From an uncultured Cryomorphaceae bacterium (GTDB lineage Bacteria > Bacteroidota > Bacteroidia > Flavobacteriales > Schleiferiaceae), in assembly GCA_937900215.1 (NCBI GenBank), contig CALCFH010000391.1, positions 1 to 8,113 on the forward strand: 8,113 nucleotides of DNA, written 5' to 3'. The notes under the pieces are model-generated. The model saw only the letters and a program-made list of their open reading frames with translations. It had not been told where the DNA came from and did no database searches. Below, piece after piece: positions 6,664 to 8,113 of this stretch; positions within the stretch are counted from its first letter, which is position 1, and each line of letters opens with the position of its first letter. The position numbers and the translations under genes are program-made.

Positions 6664-6816
6664 GTATAATAAGCTTACTTATCCGCTTTTCTTGTTTCAT
6701 AAAACCTAGTATACTAAACAAAATCTATTTTATCTTCTAATTACCAATGCACAGGCATCAATAAAATTGAAAATATCTGTCGAAGTATTTAGTCCGTAGA
6801 TAATAAGTATACCATC
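6664..6816. other. Non-coding spacer, no recognised feature
   Basis: About 150 AT-rich bases lie between the stop of the TerB/J gene and the terminator stem. No frame of useful length, tRNA or riboswitch-like element is visible. The only patterns are short palindromes (TAAGCTTA at 6670-6677; TAGTATACTA at 6707-6716) and the 8-mer ATAATAAG at 6666-6673 and 6800-6807. All are expected by chance in sequence this AT-rich. It is most simply the 3' untranslated region of the rightward transcript. Confidence 0.5.
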
Positions 6817-6846
6817 AAAAAAGCCCCTTTGAAAAGGGGCTTTTTT
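6817..6846. terminator. Bidirectional intrinsic terminator
   Basis: A near-perfect inverted repeat runs from AAAAAAGCCCCTT (6817-6829) through a TGAA loop to AAGGGGCTTTTTT (6834-6846). The GC core is GCCCC/GGGGC. Six A residues on the left and six T residues on the right give a U-tract to transcripts from either strand. It lies between two convergent genes, 153 bases past the TerB/J stop and 11 bases past the ctaD stop on the other strand, so it should end both transcripts. Confidence 0.92.
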
Positions 6847-6857
6847 AGTTAATTTAT

Positions 6858-8113
6858 CTAGTGTGTTTCTTCTTCTCCTGGCCTGAGAGGAATCGTTTGA
6901 GGAACAAAATCTTCCTCCATACCTGGCTTACTGTAATCATAGGCCCATCTATGCACCGTTGGTAATTCACCTGGCCAGTTACCATGAATATGTTCTACTG
7001 GGGCGGTCCACTCTAGTGTATTTGATTTCCAAGGATTCTGCACAGATCTTTTACCTCTAAACATGCTGTAGAAGAAATTGAAGAAGAATATACCTTGTGC
7101 TATAGCACCTAAAATTGCGAAATTGCTGATCAAAACATTAATATCGGCAAGATCATCAAACATCGGGAATGCGGTATTGGTATAATATCTTCTAGGTAAT
7201 CCAGCCATTCCTAAGAAGTGCATTGGGAAAAACACTCCATACGCACTAATAAAAGTCAGCCAGAAGTGAAAATATCCCATTGTCTTATTCATTCTACGTC
7301 CCCACATTCTTGGGAACCAATGATATATACCTGCGAACATTCCAAAAATAGCAGACAATCCCATCACTATGTGAAAGTGAGCTACAACGAAATAAGTATC
7401 ATGAACATTTATGTCCAGAGCAGAATCACCTAGAATTATTCCAGTCAATCCACCCGTAATAAAAGTGCTTACTAAAGCTATAGAAAACAGCATCGCTGGA
7501 GTAAAACGAATATTTCCTTTCCACAAGGTTGTGATGTAGTTGAAGGCTTTTACTGCCGAAGGAATAGCAATTAATAAGGTGGTGAATGTAAATACAGAAC
7601 CTAGGAAAGGATTCATACCGGTAACGAACATATGGTGACCCCATACTATAAAACTCAGAAACGCTATAGCCAAGATTGAACCTACCATGGCTCTATACCC
7701 AAAAATTGGTTTCCTTGAATTTGTAGCAATCACCTCTGATGTTATACCCAAAGCAGGTAACAAAATTATGTATACTTCCGGGTGACCTAAGAACCAGAAC
7801 AAGTGCTGAAAAAGAACTGGACTACCACCGGCATGATCCAACACTTCTCCTCCTATAAAAATATCACTCAAATAAAAGCTAGTTCCCATACTGCGGTCAA
7901 AAACCAACAATAAAGCAGCAGACAATAGAACAGGGAAAGAAAGTACACCGAGAATAGCCGTAACGAAGAACGCCCAAATGGTAAGAGGAAGACGTGTCAT
8001 ACTCATGCCCTTCGTTCTCAGATTCAATACTGTAACAATGTAGTTTAATGCACCCAAAAGGGAACTAACAATAAACAAGGTCATACTTACCAACCATAAA
8101 GTCATTCCAGCAC
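6858..8113 (-). CDS. ctaD: Cytochrome c oxidase subunit I, 5'-truncated by window edge
   Basis: This is the catalytic haem-copper subunit of the aa3-type terminal oxidase, which reduces oxygen to water and pumps protons across the inner membrane. The frame runs off the right edge (bases 8106-8113 are still coding). Residues are counted from the internal Met at 8103-8105, and 415 are visible. Motifs in order are: GHPEVY (H108 as CuB ligand, E110 as D-channel glutamate, Y112 as cross-linked tyrosine); WGHHMF (H157, H158 as CuB ligands); AIPSAVKAF with the K-channel lysine K186; and VHDTYFVVAHFHIVMG with H243 (haem a3), H245 (haem a) and the H235/D236 pair near the Mg site. The glutamate in GHPEVY places it in the A1 class. 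About eight of the usual twelve membrane helices are visible. The C-terminus is a hydrophilic tail ending REEETH-like after PLRPG. Full-length Bacteroidota homologues are about 600 residues, so roughly the first third lies outside. It ends with TAG just beside the shared terminator. Confidence 0.97.
   Translation of the reverse strand, partial: AGMTLWLVSMTLFIVSSLLGALNYIVTVLNLRTKGMSMTRLPLTIWAFFVTAILGVLSFPVLLSAALLLVFDRSMGTSFYLSDIFIGGEVLDHAGGSPVLFQHLFWFLGHPEVYIILLPALGITSEVIATNSRKPIFGYRAMVGSILAIAFLSFIVWGHHMFVTGMNPFLGSVFTFTTLLIAIPSAVKAFNYITTLWKGNIRFTPAMLFSIALVSTFITGGLTGIILGDSALDINVHDTYFVVAHFHIVMGLSAIFGMFAGIYHWFPRMWGRRMNKTMGYFHFWLTFISAYGVFFPMHFLGMAGLPRRYYTNTAFPMFDDLADINVLISNFAILGAIAQGIFFFNFFYSMFRGKRSVQNPWKSNTLEWTAPVEHIHGNWPGELPTVHRWAYDYSKPGMEEDFVPQTIPLRPGEEETH

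Noticed and set aside
6707..6716. TAGTATACTA 10-base palindrome as an operator
   Set aside because: It lies downstream of the last gene and before a terminator on both strands, where an operator has no obvious use. Its AT-rich composition makes chance likely.
7218..7644. Frames of about 71-72 codons on either strand inside ctaD
   Set aside because: They lie within the strongly conserved ctaD coding sequence and show no protein-like features.

Overview
The window looks like a stretch of ordinary chromosome from a member of the Bacteroidota, probably a Flavobacteriales-like lineage. This rests on several things: a protein built from tandem lamin-tail domains with a FlgD-like C-terminus; a DAHP synthase carrying a C-terminal chorismate mutase; a short RsmI; an agmatinase-family ureohydrolase of the type common in that phylum; AT-rich codon use; and starts preceded by A-rich sequence rather than clear Shine-Dalgarno sites. 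The placement is inference from gene families, not from a marker gene. No rRNA, tRNA, CRISPR array, insertion sequence or phage gene was seen.

Layout from left to right. (1) Positions 1-1890 (+) hold the 3' part of a large secreted or surface protein with two Ig-like/lamin-tail units. It is followed after 23 bases by an intact agmatinase-family hydrolase (1914-2954, +). (2) Two genes run the other way as a tight pair: rsmI (4756 down to 4046) and then a DAHP synthase/chorismate mutase (4039 down to 2951), with 6 bases between them. The synthase and the hydrolase converge, and their stop codons share the palindrome TTAA at 2951-2954. (3) A rightward cluster of four genes starts inside the 5' end of rsmI on the opposite strand. 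It encodes a small secreted protein (4734-5222), a 134-residue protein of unknown function (5248-5652), a 32-residue single-span membrane peptide (5754-5852) and a membrane-anchored TerB/J-domain protein resembling DjlA (5917-6663). (4) A bidirectional terminator hairpin at 6817-6846 separates this cluster from the 3' two thirds of cytochrome c oxidase subunit I (ctaD, leftward, running off the right edge).

The recognised genes serve separate housekeeping roles: ureohydrolysis, ribosome methylation, the shikimate entry step with chorismate mutase, and aerobic respiration. They do not form one pathway. The least understood part is 4734-6663, where a secreted protein, an unknown protein, a membrane microprotein and a J-domain co-chaperone share one strand. 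I see no convincing evidence for a defence or mobile system. The points most worth a second look are the microprotein and the two unusual gene-boundary overlaps.
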